Positions 1 to 9,339 of a stretch of 64,000 bases of DNA are shown here, one piece after another. The stretch covers positions 33,170,001 through 33,234,000 of the forward strand of contig OU612065.1 in NCBI GenBank assembly GCA_914767715.1, written 5' to 3'. The position numbers were made by a program, and so were the translations under genes. How positions within the stretch are numbered: the first letter of the stretch is position 1; each line of letters begins with the position of its first letter. This DNA is from Membranipora membranacea. Its lineage: Eukaryota; Bryozoa; Gymnolaemata; Cheilostomatida; Membraniporidae. A model generated the notes under the pieces. That model did not search any database. It was not told the DNA's origin and saw nothing but the letters and a program-made list of their open reading frames with translations.

Positions 1-636
1 AATTAATTATTTAACTCCGCCAGGTTCGAATTTCTGCTCGCATTACGGGCATATCGATATGTACATGCACATATCAATAAGTGAAGGAGGTTACAATGCT
101 CTTTCTCTATCATAATGATCCCGCTAACTTGTATATAGGCTGGTATTCTCCCGAATAGTAGTATGATCAAACCACACACCTACAGAAAAGGTCGAGTTCA
201 ATTTGCTTTCTCTCCAGTATGAAGGACAGCTAAAGGTTTTTTACATGCATGTTTTGTTTGTACTCCTATCATAATCATCTTTGTATCACAATGATATGAT
301 ATCTGCAGTATCACCAGTTATTTACTTATACTTTACTATTTGAAATTCACAATACAAATAATGATGGGCTGCTTGAGTATAAAAAAAGCTTTCAGCAGCT
401 ATTGTTTAGCTTTTAGCTTTTTTAACTTTCTAACTATGAAACTTTGGTAAGAATCTGATTAAGATTTCAAATCACTTTTTTTTAAATAATGTTTGTTTTT
501 TTATTGAATAATTACACATAGTAAAAATATGAGCAGCAATCGCAGATTGATGCAGATTATTACGCCATGCCAAACTGTGTTGCAAATCTTTGCAGTACTA
601 CACTGATACATGCCACAATCATATAGACTTGATAAT
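1..636. other. Left-edge non-coding stretch
   Basis: No coding signal is visible. A tRNA B-box-like string (GGTTCGAATTT) lies near base 24-34 and could be the end of a tRNA-derived repeat cut by the window edge, but too little remains to say. T-rich runs occur near 474-510. The 79-residue minus-strand reading frame at 501-740 covers the 3' tail of the adjacent retrotransposon and is not a gene. Confidence 0.4.
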
Positions 637-736
637 ATATATATATACTTTTTATTGGCATCAAGTGCCAGAAAACAATTTTTTTTTATAACAAAAAAGA
701 GAAACAGAAGGGAAATAATATCATCAATGATGTTGG

Positions 737-3481
737 TCAAGTCGATAATATATGGTTGAAAAGTAAAGTTTTGAATGAACTGAACTTCTCTTTAGATCTC
801 AAATGTAACGGTAAAGAATTGTATGTAGCAGAAACTTTGTATCTTAGATTGTCTGTATGATATAAAAGTAAATGTTTATCACGAAAATTGAACTTGGTAG
901 TGTTTTTAAATCCTCTATATATAAATGGAGGTGTTAAAAAATTGTTTATCTTATGCGCAAAAAGTGAAGTGAAATAACAAACAAGCTTAGGAAGAGGTAG
1001 GAGTTGTAATGATTGTGTAATGGATTCGGTTGAAATGAGATAATATGGGATGTAATGCACATTGGCGATAATGCGTAAAGCCCGTTTTTGCAACAAAAAT
1101 AATCTATTGAGGGCATTATTACAGGACAAGTTGCCAATGATATGGATACCATATATAAGGTGACAATAGATAAACTGGAAGTAAAATGTGCGGGCACTTG
1201 CTATATCCAAGAAGTATCTCAAATTTTGAAGTAGGTAAACATTCCGTTGTACCTTTTTATATACATACTCTAGATGATCCTGCCATGAAAGCGAGTCATT
1301 CAACACAAAACCCAGAAGCCTTGTAGTTCTCTGTCTGTTTAGTTTTTCATGCCCTATGTACAGTTCCAGGTCATAAAGCGGATCTGAGATGTTAAGTAGC
1401 ATGTAATGAGATTCCTGAACATTTATAACCATCCGGTTACGATTGCACCAATCCAAAATGCCACTTAAATCTCCAGATGCCTTTGCCTTTAGTTGCTGAA
1501 GGTTTTTATTAGATGACAGGAACACTGTATCATCAGCATATGCATATGATGATGAGTCTGATTTTGATGAAGTTAATAAATCATTTACGAAGATGAGAAA
1601 CAAAGTTGGTGCTAGGATTGAACCTTGAGGGACCCCTATTGTGATAGGCAATCTACAAGATTCAATATTATTGAGTTTAACAAACTGCCTTCTGTCTGTC
1701 AGAAAGGTGTCAAGAAGTTTTAACATATTTCCTCCGATGCCGCAAGCCTTCAACTTGTTGTGTAGTAAAACATGGGATACACAGTCAAATGCCTTTTTAA
1801 AATCCAGAAAAAGTAATGTCATAACATTTCCATTAATTTTCTCCACCAAAGAGTCTGAAATAATTTCAAATAAACTGTCTGAACAAGAATGGCCTTTTCT
1901 AAATCCACATTGAAGCTCATGGATGATTTTGTTCTTAGTGAGATATTCTTGCAGATGGTGATTTATGTGTTTCTCAAATATTTTTGAAAGAACAGGCAAG
2001 ACTGAAATTGGCCTATAATTTGATGGGTTATTTATATCCCCAGATTTATGTATTGGTGAAACTCGAGCTAGTTTCCATGTTGAAGGGAACTGTCCTTTGC
2101 TTAAAACCCTGTTAAACATATCGGTGACAATATCCACAATATAAGGCCAAACAGGCTTCAACATTTTCACTGTAATTCTGTCAGGTCCTGTACTTTTACT
2201 ATCAGGAATGTGGAACAATATTCTTGTACATGTGAAAGGGGTGAATTGTGGTGTGTCTGTCAAATTATGTTTGGATACGGGAAATGTCATCTCATCTGTT
2301 ACAACAAGGTTCTTTGTGATTGATTTTGCAATGATTGTGAAATGGCTGTTAAATTGATCTGCACTCAAATTTGTCGCAGGGAAAGTCTCCTTCTTTTTAT
2401 TCTTTAATACATCCCAAACAGGTTTTGTATTACCTTTAGACTCTTTAATAGTATTAGAAATAGCTCTTTTCTTCTTTTGTCTGATCATATTAGTGACATA
2501 ATTTCGCTGTTTTTTATATCCTTCCCAATCACCGTTTTGTTTGAGTTGATCTCTGATTTTGATGTTCATTTTTACCTCATCATCCAACCATTTTGGAAGA
2601 TTATGCGTTCTTACAAAACGAGTCTTCTCAAACACGAGTTTTGATATAAGATGATTCAAATGGCTATAGAACTTCTCAAACATTGAGTCTATTGATCTTT
2701 CATACAGTACGTAACCAAAATTTTCCCTTGAGAATATGTTAAAAATGTTTTCAGGTGTTGCAAATGAATAATCCAAAAATGTTACCTTACATCTTTGTTT
2801 AGATATTTTAACATTTCTATCAATCTCTCTTGAAGCTACTATCATGAAATGATCACTCAGTGAATATTTGATGACACCAGATTTAGCAATATTGTCACTT
2901 TTACTTGAATAGATGTGGTCAATTAGTGTCCTTGATGAATTAGTTATGCGAGTGGGTTCAGATATAAGTTGATTCAACAGTAGTGGAGAGGTAACATTAT
3001 CTAACCACCTGTTTTTCGAAGTTGGATTCAGCAAATCAATATTGAAATCACCAAATATTATAATTTCATCGTTCAAACCATAACAACGCTCGACAAACTC
3101 TGAAAAGTCTGTGGTCCATGATGCTTTTGATTGGGGAGGTCTATATAAGTATGTGACCAAAAAACTCTTTTGGCTTCTGGGTCTGACCTTGACTGTTATA
3201 CTCTCATCCATGTAAAGATCTAAATTTTCCAGATGTTCAATGACCAGTGAATCATGGACATAGCAGAGTAATCCCCCACCATTGTTACAGAGCCTATCCC
3301 TTCTTATCATCGTATATCCTGGTACCTCATATAGGCAGCTGTCATCATTTTCATTCAAAAATGTTTCAGCCAAACACAGTATACTAAATTTGTGATCACT
3401 AAGAATTAAAGGAACCTCTTCCAGTTTGCTTGCCAATCCATGGATATTAAGAAATGCGCTATGAAAATTCATTGCCATCAT
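737..3481 (-). CDS. LINE ORF2: endonuclease-reverse transcriptase
   Basis: A 914-residue polyprotein that nicks target DNA and copies the element RNA (target-primed reverse transcription). Residues 1-220 are an exonuclease/endonuclease/phosphatase domain: conserved Asn12, the catalytic Glu in AET (38-40), GDFN at 144-147, IDHI at 187-190 and the SDH triad at 209-211. From about 460 to 720 it is a reverse transcriptase, with YRPIS, an FRKGHS motif, a GVPQGS turn and the catalytic YADD at 648-651. The C-terminal 200 residues are the usual LINE tail with no RNase H motif seen. The start overlaps the middle-ORF stop (ATGA). No frame breaks, and all visible catalytic residues are kept, so it is potentially functional. 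Confidence 0.93.
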   Translation of the reverse strand: MMAMNFHSAFLNIHGLASKLEEVPLILSDHKFSILCLAETFLNENDDSCLYEVPGYTMIRRDRLCNNGGGLLCYVHDSLVIEHLENLDLYMDESITVKVRPRSQKSFLVTYLYRPPQSKASWTTDFSEFVERCYGLNDEIIIFGDFNIDLLNPTSKNRWLDNVTSPLLLNQLISEPTRITNSSRTLIDHIYSSKSDNIAKSGVIKYSLSDHFMIVASREIDRNVKISKQRCKVTFLDYSFATPENIFNIFSRENFGYVLYERSIDSMFEKFYSHLNHLISKLVFEKTRFVRTHNLPKWLDDEVKMNIKIRDQLKQNGDWEGYKKQRNYVTNMIRQKKKRAISNTIKESKGNTKPVWDVLKNKKKETFPATNLSADQFNSHFTIIAKSITKNLVVTDEMTFPVSKHNLTDTPQFTPFTCTRILFHIPDSKSTGPDRITVKMLKPVWPYIVDIVTDMFNRVLSKGQFPSTWKLARVSPIHKSGDINNPSNYRPISVLPVLSKIFEKHINHHLQEYLTKNKIIHELQCGFRKGHSCSDSLFEIISDSLVEKINGNVMTLLFLDFKKAFDCVSHVLLHNKLKACGIGGNMLKLLDTFLTDRRQFVKLNNIESCRLPITIGVPQGSILAPTLFLIFVNDLLTSSKSDSSSYAYADDTVFLSSNKNLQQLKAKASGDLSGILDWCNRNRMVINVQESHYMLLNISDPLYDLELYIGHEKLNRQRTTRLLGFVLNDSLSWQDHLEYVYKKVQRNVYLLQNLRYFLDIASARTFYFQFIYCHLIYGIHIIGNLSCNNALNRLFLLQKRALRIIANVHYIPYYLISTESITQSLQLLPLPKLVCYFTSLFAHKINNFLTPPFIYRGFKNTTKFNFRDKHLLLYHTDNLRYKVSATYNSLPLHLRSKEKFSSFKTLLFNHILST

Positions 3482-3699
3482 AGAAGTTTTTCAAAATGGC
3501 ATTTAAGTTTAAGTGAGTCTAAAATCATACCTTGACTGAGGACCTTGTTGTATTGGTCCTGAGTGTCAAACTTTACTTTAAAGATGCGCATTTTCTTTTC
3601 CCCTTTGTAAATCCTTATAGCTGAAGAGTTGGGGAAATTCTGTGATATCTCTTTTATTACAAGTTCATCATCAGCATCGATAGGAATGCCTCTCAGCAT
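3478..3699 (-). CDS. LINE middle ORF, RRM-like continuation of ORF1
   Basis: A 73-residue ORF between ORF1 and ORF2. Its sequence (LRGIPIDADDELVIKEIS at the N-terminus, an RIFKVKFDT strand in the middle) looks like an RNA-recognition or gag-type fold normally at the C-terminus of LINE ORF1 proteins. It starts inside the last codons of ORF1 (overlap ATGCTGA) and its TGA overlaps the ORF2 ATG (ATGA). Either one base was lost or gained and split a longer ORF1, or the junction is read by ribosomal frameshift or reinitiation; sequence alone cannot decide. It is not expected to be a host gene. Confidence 0.7.
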   Translation of the reverse strand: MLRGIPIDADDELVIKEISQNFPNSSAIRIYKGEKKMRIFKVKFDTQDQYNKVLSQGMILDSLKLKCHFEKLL

Positions 3700-5015
3700 A
3701 CCGAATTTTCAAATAATAGTAATGTATTCCAAGTGTTTATCAACTTGGTCACTGTCTTCTCATCGCGAAGGTGCAGCATAATTTTTGGAGATTCTGTCTT
3801 GAAATTGTAGGTCGTTATGTTTTCTATGATTGTTGGGCCGAATTCACGGTTAATCTCACGTCTGATGTTGTCTTGATTATAGTTTTGGTAGGTTTTTGAT
3901 GACTTGTTGATACTTATTACGATGCAGTGCTTGGGGTTGAAGTTGTTTGGACGAGCTGTTTTTGTAATAGATGGCATGTGATCTGGTGTGTTGGATGTAG
4001 TTGCCGGTGAACTTGGTGTTGGTGTGTTTTGATGTGTTGTTGATGAAGGAATATTTCTGTGGAGTTGTCTACTGCTGCTTGCAACTGATGACCATTGTTG
4101 TGTGGTGTTAAGAGTTTGAGTTGGGAGATATGTTTGTTGTACGGTATTTTTGGAATTTGATGGACATTCCTTTGTACTAGGGCTCTCAGAAAAAGCACTA
4201 GTAATTTTATCCAATTTAACCTGCATGCTGTCCATCTTCTCCTGCATGCTGTCCATCTTCTCCATCATAATAGAAAGCACGCCATGTAGAGTTCTGCATG
4301 ACGCACATCCGGGACTCTCCCCACAATCTCTGTCCCTGGAATGACTGGGAGCGCTGTCGACGAATGGAGCAGAAGTCTCCATTGTCTCAGACAGGGAACA
4401 CTGAGAAGACTCTGGCAGTGAGACTGTAGATCCCCCTAGAGCACCTTGTGTGCTTTGTTGTTGAGTTGTGCTGCTGTTGGCATTGGTTTGTTTACTTTTC
4501 AGCGATTCCATTGCATTTGAGCATGAGGAACGGACTTTCTCGTTTAAATTGGCAATTGTTTCTGGCTGTAATTCACCTACCAGCTTAGAGTAGTGACTTA
4601 TAAACACATCCACATCTTTGATAGCATTCACCAGTATTCTAGAGGTGGTATGGTAAAAGTTTGCAGTATAAAGGCGTCTATCCGATTTCTTCTTGTTTTT
4701 AACGGTGAATATGGTGGCTGTTGTGTTTTTGTCCTTATCTTTATTCATTTTCCTAGTTACATAAAGATATTGCTCCTGAATTGATGTTTGAAATATAGAT
4801 CTGACAAGCTCAAAAACAGCTGTGCTGCAGTCAACGACAATTTGGATGTTTCCCGGATTACCTTTTATGGTGATAGACTCATCAGTGGTAGTAGAGTCGA
4901 TTTTCTTTTGTAATGCCTTCAACTTGTTGAGCGAATAGGTGAAGATATTATCCTCAGCATCATCCTCATCAGGATCATTACTGGAAATGAGTTTTCTCTT
5001 CTTGCCTTTGTTCAT
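3693..5015 (-). CDS. LINE ORF1: nucleic-acid-binding gag-like protein
   Basis: A 440-residue protein expected to coat the element RNA. The N-terminus is basic then acidic (KGKKRKL, later DEDDAED). Residues 165-235 are low-complexity Ser/Gln/Thr. Residues about 243-274 form a short coiled coil with a duplicated heptad (MDSMQEK, MDSMQVK), consistent with trimerisation in this class. A second Ser/Thr/Pro-rich linker follows, and the C-terminal 90 residues begin a globular RNA-binding fold that continues in the next frame. No CCHC knuckle is visible. It sits immediately upstream of the middle ORF and ORF2 on the same strand. Confidence 0.8.
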   Translation of the reverse strand: MNKGKKRKLISSNDPDEDDAEDNIFTYSLNKLKALQKKIDSTTTDESITIKGNPGNIQIVVDCSTAVFELVRSIFQTSIQEQYLYVTRKMNKDKDKNTTATIFTVKNKKKSDRRLYTANFYHTTSRILVNAIKDVDVFISHYSKLVGELQPETIANLNEKVRSSCSNAMESLKSKQTNANSSTTQQQSTQGALGGSTVSLPESSQCSLSETMETSAPFVDSAPSHSRDRDCGESPGCASCRTLHGVLSIMMEKMDSMQEKMDSMQVKLDKITSAFSESPSTKECPSNSKNTVQQTYLPTQTLNTTQQWSSVASSSRQLHRNIPSSTTHQNTPTPSSPATTSNTPDHMPSITKTARPNNFNPKHCIVISINKSSKTYQNYNQDNIRREINREFGPTIIENITTYNFKTESPKIMLHLRDEKTVTKLINTWNTLLLFENSVC

Positions 5016-5100
5016 TTTGGGTGAAAATTACCCAGATTTATTGTCAATTTTTCTGGAGCTCAGATTTTTTCATATAATGAACCTAGACGGGACACTATAT

Positions 5101-6275
5101 GGAGCCTTAGCATTGAGGCACTGAGGCATTAAATTGTGGGGCACATTAACGACATTGGAAGGTATAGTAGCAGTGATATAATTGACTTGCAGCTCATATA
5201 CCAGGGATTTTATTGATAACTCGATCAATTTTGATCGGATTTCGATTTTGAAGATCACAATAGATTTATCAGCTTGTCGTAAAGATATTGATATTAATTT
5301 TTTGCACAATGTCTTTTGAAGAAGAAATGAAATCAAGTCATCGGAAAGATGCTGCTGATTGTAAAGCCAGTTTAAAACTTAAATTACAATCAAAATTGGT
5401 TGAGCTTTAAACAATAAACCTGGATTATGGACATTAAATCAATGATAACACCTATGCTTCTACACCTTCCAGTGTCGTTATGTTGCTCGCAGTGCATCAC
5501 ATCAGCTGTATATGGTTTCCTGTCTAGGTTTATTATAAAGTCTATGTTCAAAATTCATTGTTAAGATACTCAGCATAAAAAGTAAAACTGTTTTATATTT
5601 TATGTTTTATTATCTCTACCATCAAACGGTCATGTATAACGCTTGTTGTGAATGGTCGGGTTGGTGGGCCGGTAAGTGTTCTAATTATTAACAATCGAAA
5701 ATCTGGTTAAGTAGACTACTTGAAAAAGTTGTGTGTAATAATAACATTGAGATTTGAGCAGCAGTTTTTTCTGTTTTCCTATTCATGACCTTAAAGCCTT
5801 GTAATTTAGTTTCGATGAGAAGGCAATGACCAATTGTTCCCCCTAACTGATACTTCAGCCATCCAACAGGACCTGTATCTTGCTCCATTACACCATAACT
5901 TTACCAACAATTAATGGTTTCCCAATCACTTCCATGAACCAAAGCATACAACATGACATAATTTTACATATCCTTTTTTGCCTTAACCAATCATTTTTTT
6001 TCCTTAATTTATCATTAAAATGTATGGGCTTTTGTTTTTAGCACTCGGCAATTTCATTTTGTTATTAATCACATCAACAGTTTGTTTTACTGTGTTATTA
6101 AAAAGAAAATCACTGCAGAATCTTTAGTCTGCAAAAATCATCAACCATTACAATCAGTTGCAATAAAATGGAGCATAATATTGTTTCCAAAAAATGGGAA
6201 ACAACCATTCAATTTGATCACATATTTCCGAATATAGAAAACTTCCAGTTGGTTTGGCAGTTCTAATGAAAATAA
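5101..6275. other. Non-coding flank upstream of the peptide gene
   Basis: No gene is seen. From about 5700 onward the sequence is shared with 10.02-10.56 kb (same orientation) and in part with 7.96-8.27 kb (inverted). Part of it (5880-5990) also resembles the opposite strand of 21.58-21.74 kb, so it contains a dispersed repeat as well as the proximal promoter of the peptide gene. Confidence 0.5.
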
Positions 6276-6279
6276 TCCA

Positions 6280-6287
6280 TATATAAA
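6280..6287 (+). promoter_or_regulatory. TATA box of secreted peptide gene
   Basis: TATATAAA lies about 30 bases upstream of a plausible initiator region (CACTCAGTTTTCC, 6310-6322), ahead of a non-coding first exon ending at 6356. In the duplicate at 10.5 kb the motif has changed to TACATAAA. Confidence 0.6.
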
Positions 6288-6548
6288 GAAGCTTCAACTA
6301 ACATCAAGCACTCAGTTTTCCACACTAATATCAATACACAGAAGTCTGAGCTAGCTGTAAGTAGAATTTTAAATTGTGAACCTGCATATCTCATGTCTGG
6401 AAGTTGTCATTTGAAGCAACTTGAGTTTTGTGATTACAAACCACCCGGATGGTCATGAATCATTGTCTCATTACAAAGTTACACTTTTTTTACGCTTTTT
6501 CAGGCAGCAGTTTGAATTGTTTCATTTTCCCTATTTCAGATCAACAAA

Positions 6549-6969
6549 ATGAAGGTATTTGTACTGATCTCATTCCTCGTTGCTTCAATTGGTAAGTTCA
6601 CAAAAGTTGAAATATCAATAAGCAAGATTTGAAGCCTTTAACATCGTATTGCTGGTCATCATACTTTTGCCCCATTTTAAATTTATTTTTGCACAGAATG
6701 CCACTACATGTGTACCAAATTATATTTCATGACTCCCTATATAACATGTGAAAGCAAAATTCTCACAAAATTAAGCACATTTATTACTAGATGTATGATA
6801 AAAGAGTTAGTCCGCATATATTAGATGTCTTGTCTCATATTTCTTTCCAGCTGTAACACAAACTGAAGCCGGAGTTGTTTCTGCAGTTGTTAAAGGTGCG
6901 GTGAAAACTGGAGCAGCAGGATTTGTTGCTGATCAAGCTGTGAAGGGACTCGATAAGCTTTTTGGATAA
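6549..6969 (+). CDS. Small cationic secreted peptide (antimicrobial-like, predicted amidated)
   Basis: A two-coding-exon gene, CDS 6549-6591 joined to 6851-6969, giving 53 residues. A 5' UTR exon (about 6310-6356) and a 3' UTR exon (7210 to about 7355) complete it; all junctions are GT-AG. Residues 1-20 are a hydrophobic signal peptide (MKVFVLISFLVAS start). The mature part after TEA is about 32 residues, rich in Ala, Val, Gly and Lys, with four Lys and two Asp (net about +2), no cysteines, and a pattern consistent with amphipathic helix. It ends ...KLFG-stop, and a C-terminal Gly is the usual donor for alpha-amidation. The build resembles linear helical antimicrobial peptides; a neuropeptide or other secreted peptide is possible. 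I recognise no named family. A dead duplicate lies at 10.5 kb. Confidence 0.72.
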
Positions 6970-7331
6970 CTCAGCTAAACAAAACAGGTAACAACTACAG
7001 CGATAACAATAATTAATTGATATATCAATTTTGTGAGCACCTGAACACCTGATTATAATGAGAGGACATCATACACAGATGAAGAACAGTTTAAACAGTT
7101 TTGAAGTCATTAATCTACAAATCAAATGACCTGTAGGCATATCTTATTACAACACAAACATCAAGCAAATGATTTTCATTATCTCTATACAGTTTTTATT
7201 CTTTTTCAGGACTTTAAGGATTTAAGCACCAAGGATAGGATTTACCATGTATTAATTACCACCAAATCCTCTTTTTGTCTGCAACTTCAAAACATTCTCT
7301 TGTGCAAGACCTCAAATGATTTTTGGTTACA

Positions 7332-7337
7332 AATAAA
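7332..7337 (+). promoter_or_regulatory. Polyadenylation signal of the peptide gene
   Basis: AATAAA in the last exon of the peptide gene, whose 3' UTR is interrupted by an intron (6988-7209). The 3' UTR exon is otherwise non-coding. Confidence 0.55.
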
Positions 7338-7355
7338 ATATTGACTTGACTTGAA

Positions 7356-7955
7356 GTTTAGCATTTATCTCCCGAGAGAAAGGTATAATTTACGTTGGTT
7401 TATTCTAAGCAAATTATGAGTTGTTTGTCCTATTTTTCGGATGCACCTTGTTGGTATGTTGAATTGTCATTGGTTACTTTTGACACTGATGCGATTCAGA
7501 GTTTTGAGATCGTGACATTAGAAAACACAATCGATAGGGCATTGGTCGTTTGTTCGAGATGTCCCGTGAAGGATTCCGGTTGGATCATATCCGTCTCAGG
7601 AAGGGCATTCAACCTCAATTGCTTCTGTGCCACTTCAGTATACAGTATGCAGACCCATACTGTTACCAGAAAAACATAAAATAAAGCAAAATCATAGGGT
7701 ATGGAGATTATAATTGGAGTTTTCTTTCATAGGCTGATATTACAATATCATATAACAAAGTACACCATTTCATACAATGACATAATTAAAAACTATCAAA
7801 ATTGATAAAAATATTTTGATCAGCCATAAGACATTAAATTAGTACACATAAGTCTTTCTTTTTGTTCTATCTGGAAAGAGAATGGAACATTTCAAACTTC
7901 TGCGTGAAACAGGCTTAACCATAAAAGGTATTGAGATAACAAATCATGACCTTGT
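7356..7955. other. Spacer with an unsupported 94-codon frame
   Basis: The stretch holds an open frame at 7395-7679 (+) with no recognisable domain, no good splice context and no similarity to neighbours. I see no gene. Confidence 0.35.
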
Positions 7956-7959
7956 CATT

Positions 7960-8335
7960 TGTTCATTGAACTGCCAAACCAACTGGAAGTTTTCTATATT
8001 CAGTTTTAATTTTTATAATCAAAAACTTGTTTCCCATTATTATTACTGCAGACCATGAATGCCTCCATGATTTCTACTGAATTAAAGCTGAACCAACAAA
8101 TGCAGATTTGTTCAATAACAAGTTTACATAGCCTAGTGCTCACAACAGGAAAAGCTGTTACATTCCAAATATTGTGCCATGTCATTGTTTTATGGATGTG
8201 ATTAAAAACCATTAATTGCTGGTAATATTATGGTGTGATTGGTAATGGAACAGGATACCAAGTTCTGTTGGATCTTCGAAGCATTAGAGAGCGACAAAAC
8301 AATTACACCATAATATTACCAGCAAGACCAAGTCC
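7960..8335 (-). repeat. Inverted fragment of the peptide-gene upstream flank
   Basis: Read on the minus strand, 7968-8260 carries the same landmarks as the flanks at 5.88-6.27 and 10.1-10.46 kb, including the string CTTCCAGTTGGTTTGGCA just before the promoter. No peptide exon follows it on the minus strand. At its right end a 19-base inverted repeat (GCTGGTAATATTATGGTGT, about 8219-8237, with its complement about 8306-8325) forms a hairpin around about 70 bases. Confidence 0.65.
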
Positions 8336-8339
8336 TGTT

Positions 8340-8864
8340 GGATAGTTTTTTATTATTTGTTTGGAAAATCAATAACTAAGTCATCTCTTTGTGTGTTGAA
8401 ACATGGGATTAGCTTTGAGTCATGCTTTTGCTGCTTTTTGATTTAAGCGTCTGAGATGGGACTATGGGACTATGGGACATTACCAGGCAGTTTCAGCTTT
8501 ATTATGTACTATATTTAAAACTTCAGGCCTTCTTGACAGTTGACTTTATAGAATTACTGAAAACCATAGTAGGCATGGCACTATCTCAATAAATGAGGAA
8601 CTTGATATGCTTACTCTACCAAATACTTCCGGCATCATGTTTGTTGGAATTTATGTCTTGTGACACAGACTGTTGTATGCATTGGCTAAGTAAAAACAGT
8701 TTTCTTAAATCGAGTGCTGCAATATCACAGAATTAAACATAAACAGTTTGCTGGAAACCGAATCTAAATGATTCCGCCGATAACCAGTTGATTGGAGATG
8801 CAGGTCTAAATTTTAACCTAATTTAAGGAAGGCGTTAATTTTCGATGTGACTGGCTAGGCTAGG
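8340..8864. other. Non-coding spacer
   Basis: AT-rich with a short GGGACTAT triplication near 8456-8476. No gene or recognisable repeat family. Confidence 0.35.
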
Positions 8865-9339
8865 TGAATAGGGGATAGTCTTGTCTTTTGTGGGGGGAGG
8901 GTAGTGGTATGAGACCGTACTCTCCAGAGAACAGGTGATTGACACCCATAGTGCTCAAAGACCCCGGGACAATTTTGATTCCTTGATGTTAGAGGGATGA
9001 GAAGTTACATCGGTTGGTTTTGTAATTACAAGAGTTGTCTGAGTCTGAGAAGTGTGTGATTTGTGAGAGTTGTGGGTTGAAGTATGATTTAAGTTTTTGT
9101 GGTTTGTGGGTAAGGAGAAGCCAGGGTAAATCCCTCGAGACGAGAACGGGAATCGAACCCCGGGAATCGAACCCCGGGAATCGAACCCGGGAATCGAACC
9201 CCGGGAATCGAACCCCGGGAATCGAACCCCGGGAATCGAACCCCGGGAATCGAACCCCGGGAATCGAACCCCGGGACTCTCGCTTGATTTCAAAGGATGT
9301 GATCATTTGCGCTATCAAAGCTTCTCTGAATAGGGGATA
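8865..9339 (-). mobile_element. tRNA-derived SINE-like element bounded by 13-bp direct repeats
   Basis: TGAATAGGGGATA occurs at 8865-8877 and 9327-9339 and brackets about 449 bases. The right end, read on the minus strand, is a tRNA-like head: a 5-base acceptor remnant (GAGAA pairing with TTCTC), an A-box (TAGCGCAAATG, 9304-9314), a D-stem (TGAT/ATCA), a Ser(UGA)-like TTGAAATC anticodon-loop string, and B-box copies. This is the layout of a SINE with a target-site duplication. The head is degenerate and the 3' tail family is unknown. Confidence 0.55.
9148..9272 (-). repeat. Nine tandem copies of a tRNA T-arm (14-bp unit)
   Basis: The unit GGGAATCGAACCCC repeats nine times (one copy 13 bases) and is nearly perfect. 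On the minus strand each copy is a T-loop/B-box, GGTTCGATTCCC. It sits exactly where the single T-arm of the tRNA-like head should be, between the variable region and the acceptor 3' strand, so it arose by expansion inside a tRNA-related sequence. The long reading frames in several frames here are artefacts of the array. Confidence 0.85.

Larger units (their letters stand above)
637..5100 (-). mobile_element. Full-length non-LTR (LINE) retrotransposon, three ORFs
   Basis: A LINE in minus orientation: nucleic-acid-binding ORF1, a short middle ORF, then ORF2 with endonuclease and reverse transcriptase. After the ORF2 stop comes a short 3' UTR containing a small hairpin (GGCACTTGATGCC) and AATAAA, followed by a TA-rich simple tail near 636-655, as expected of a non-LTR 3' end. 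The 5' end is not sharply defined; it lies upstream of the ORF1 start at 5015. The domain order (AP-like endonuclease first, RT second) fits the Jockey/CR1/L2-like group, and I do not assign a clade. All three ORFs lack internal stops, so the copy is young. No target-site duplication was identified. Confidence 0.85.

Noticed and set aside
7395-7679. A 94-residue frame after the peptide gene
   Set aside because: No domain, signal peptide or matching copy at the duplicated locus.
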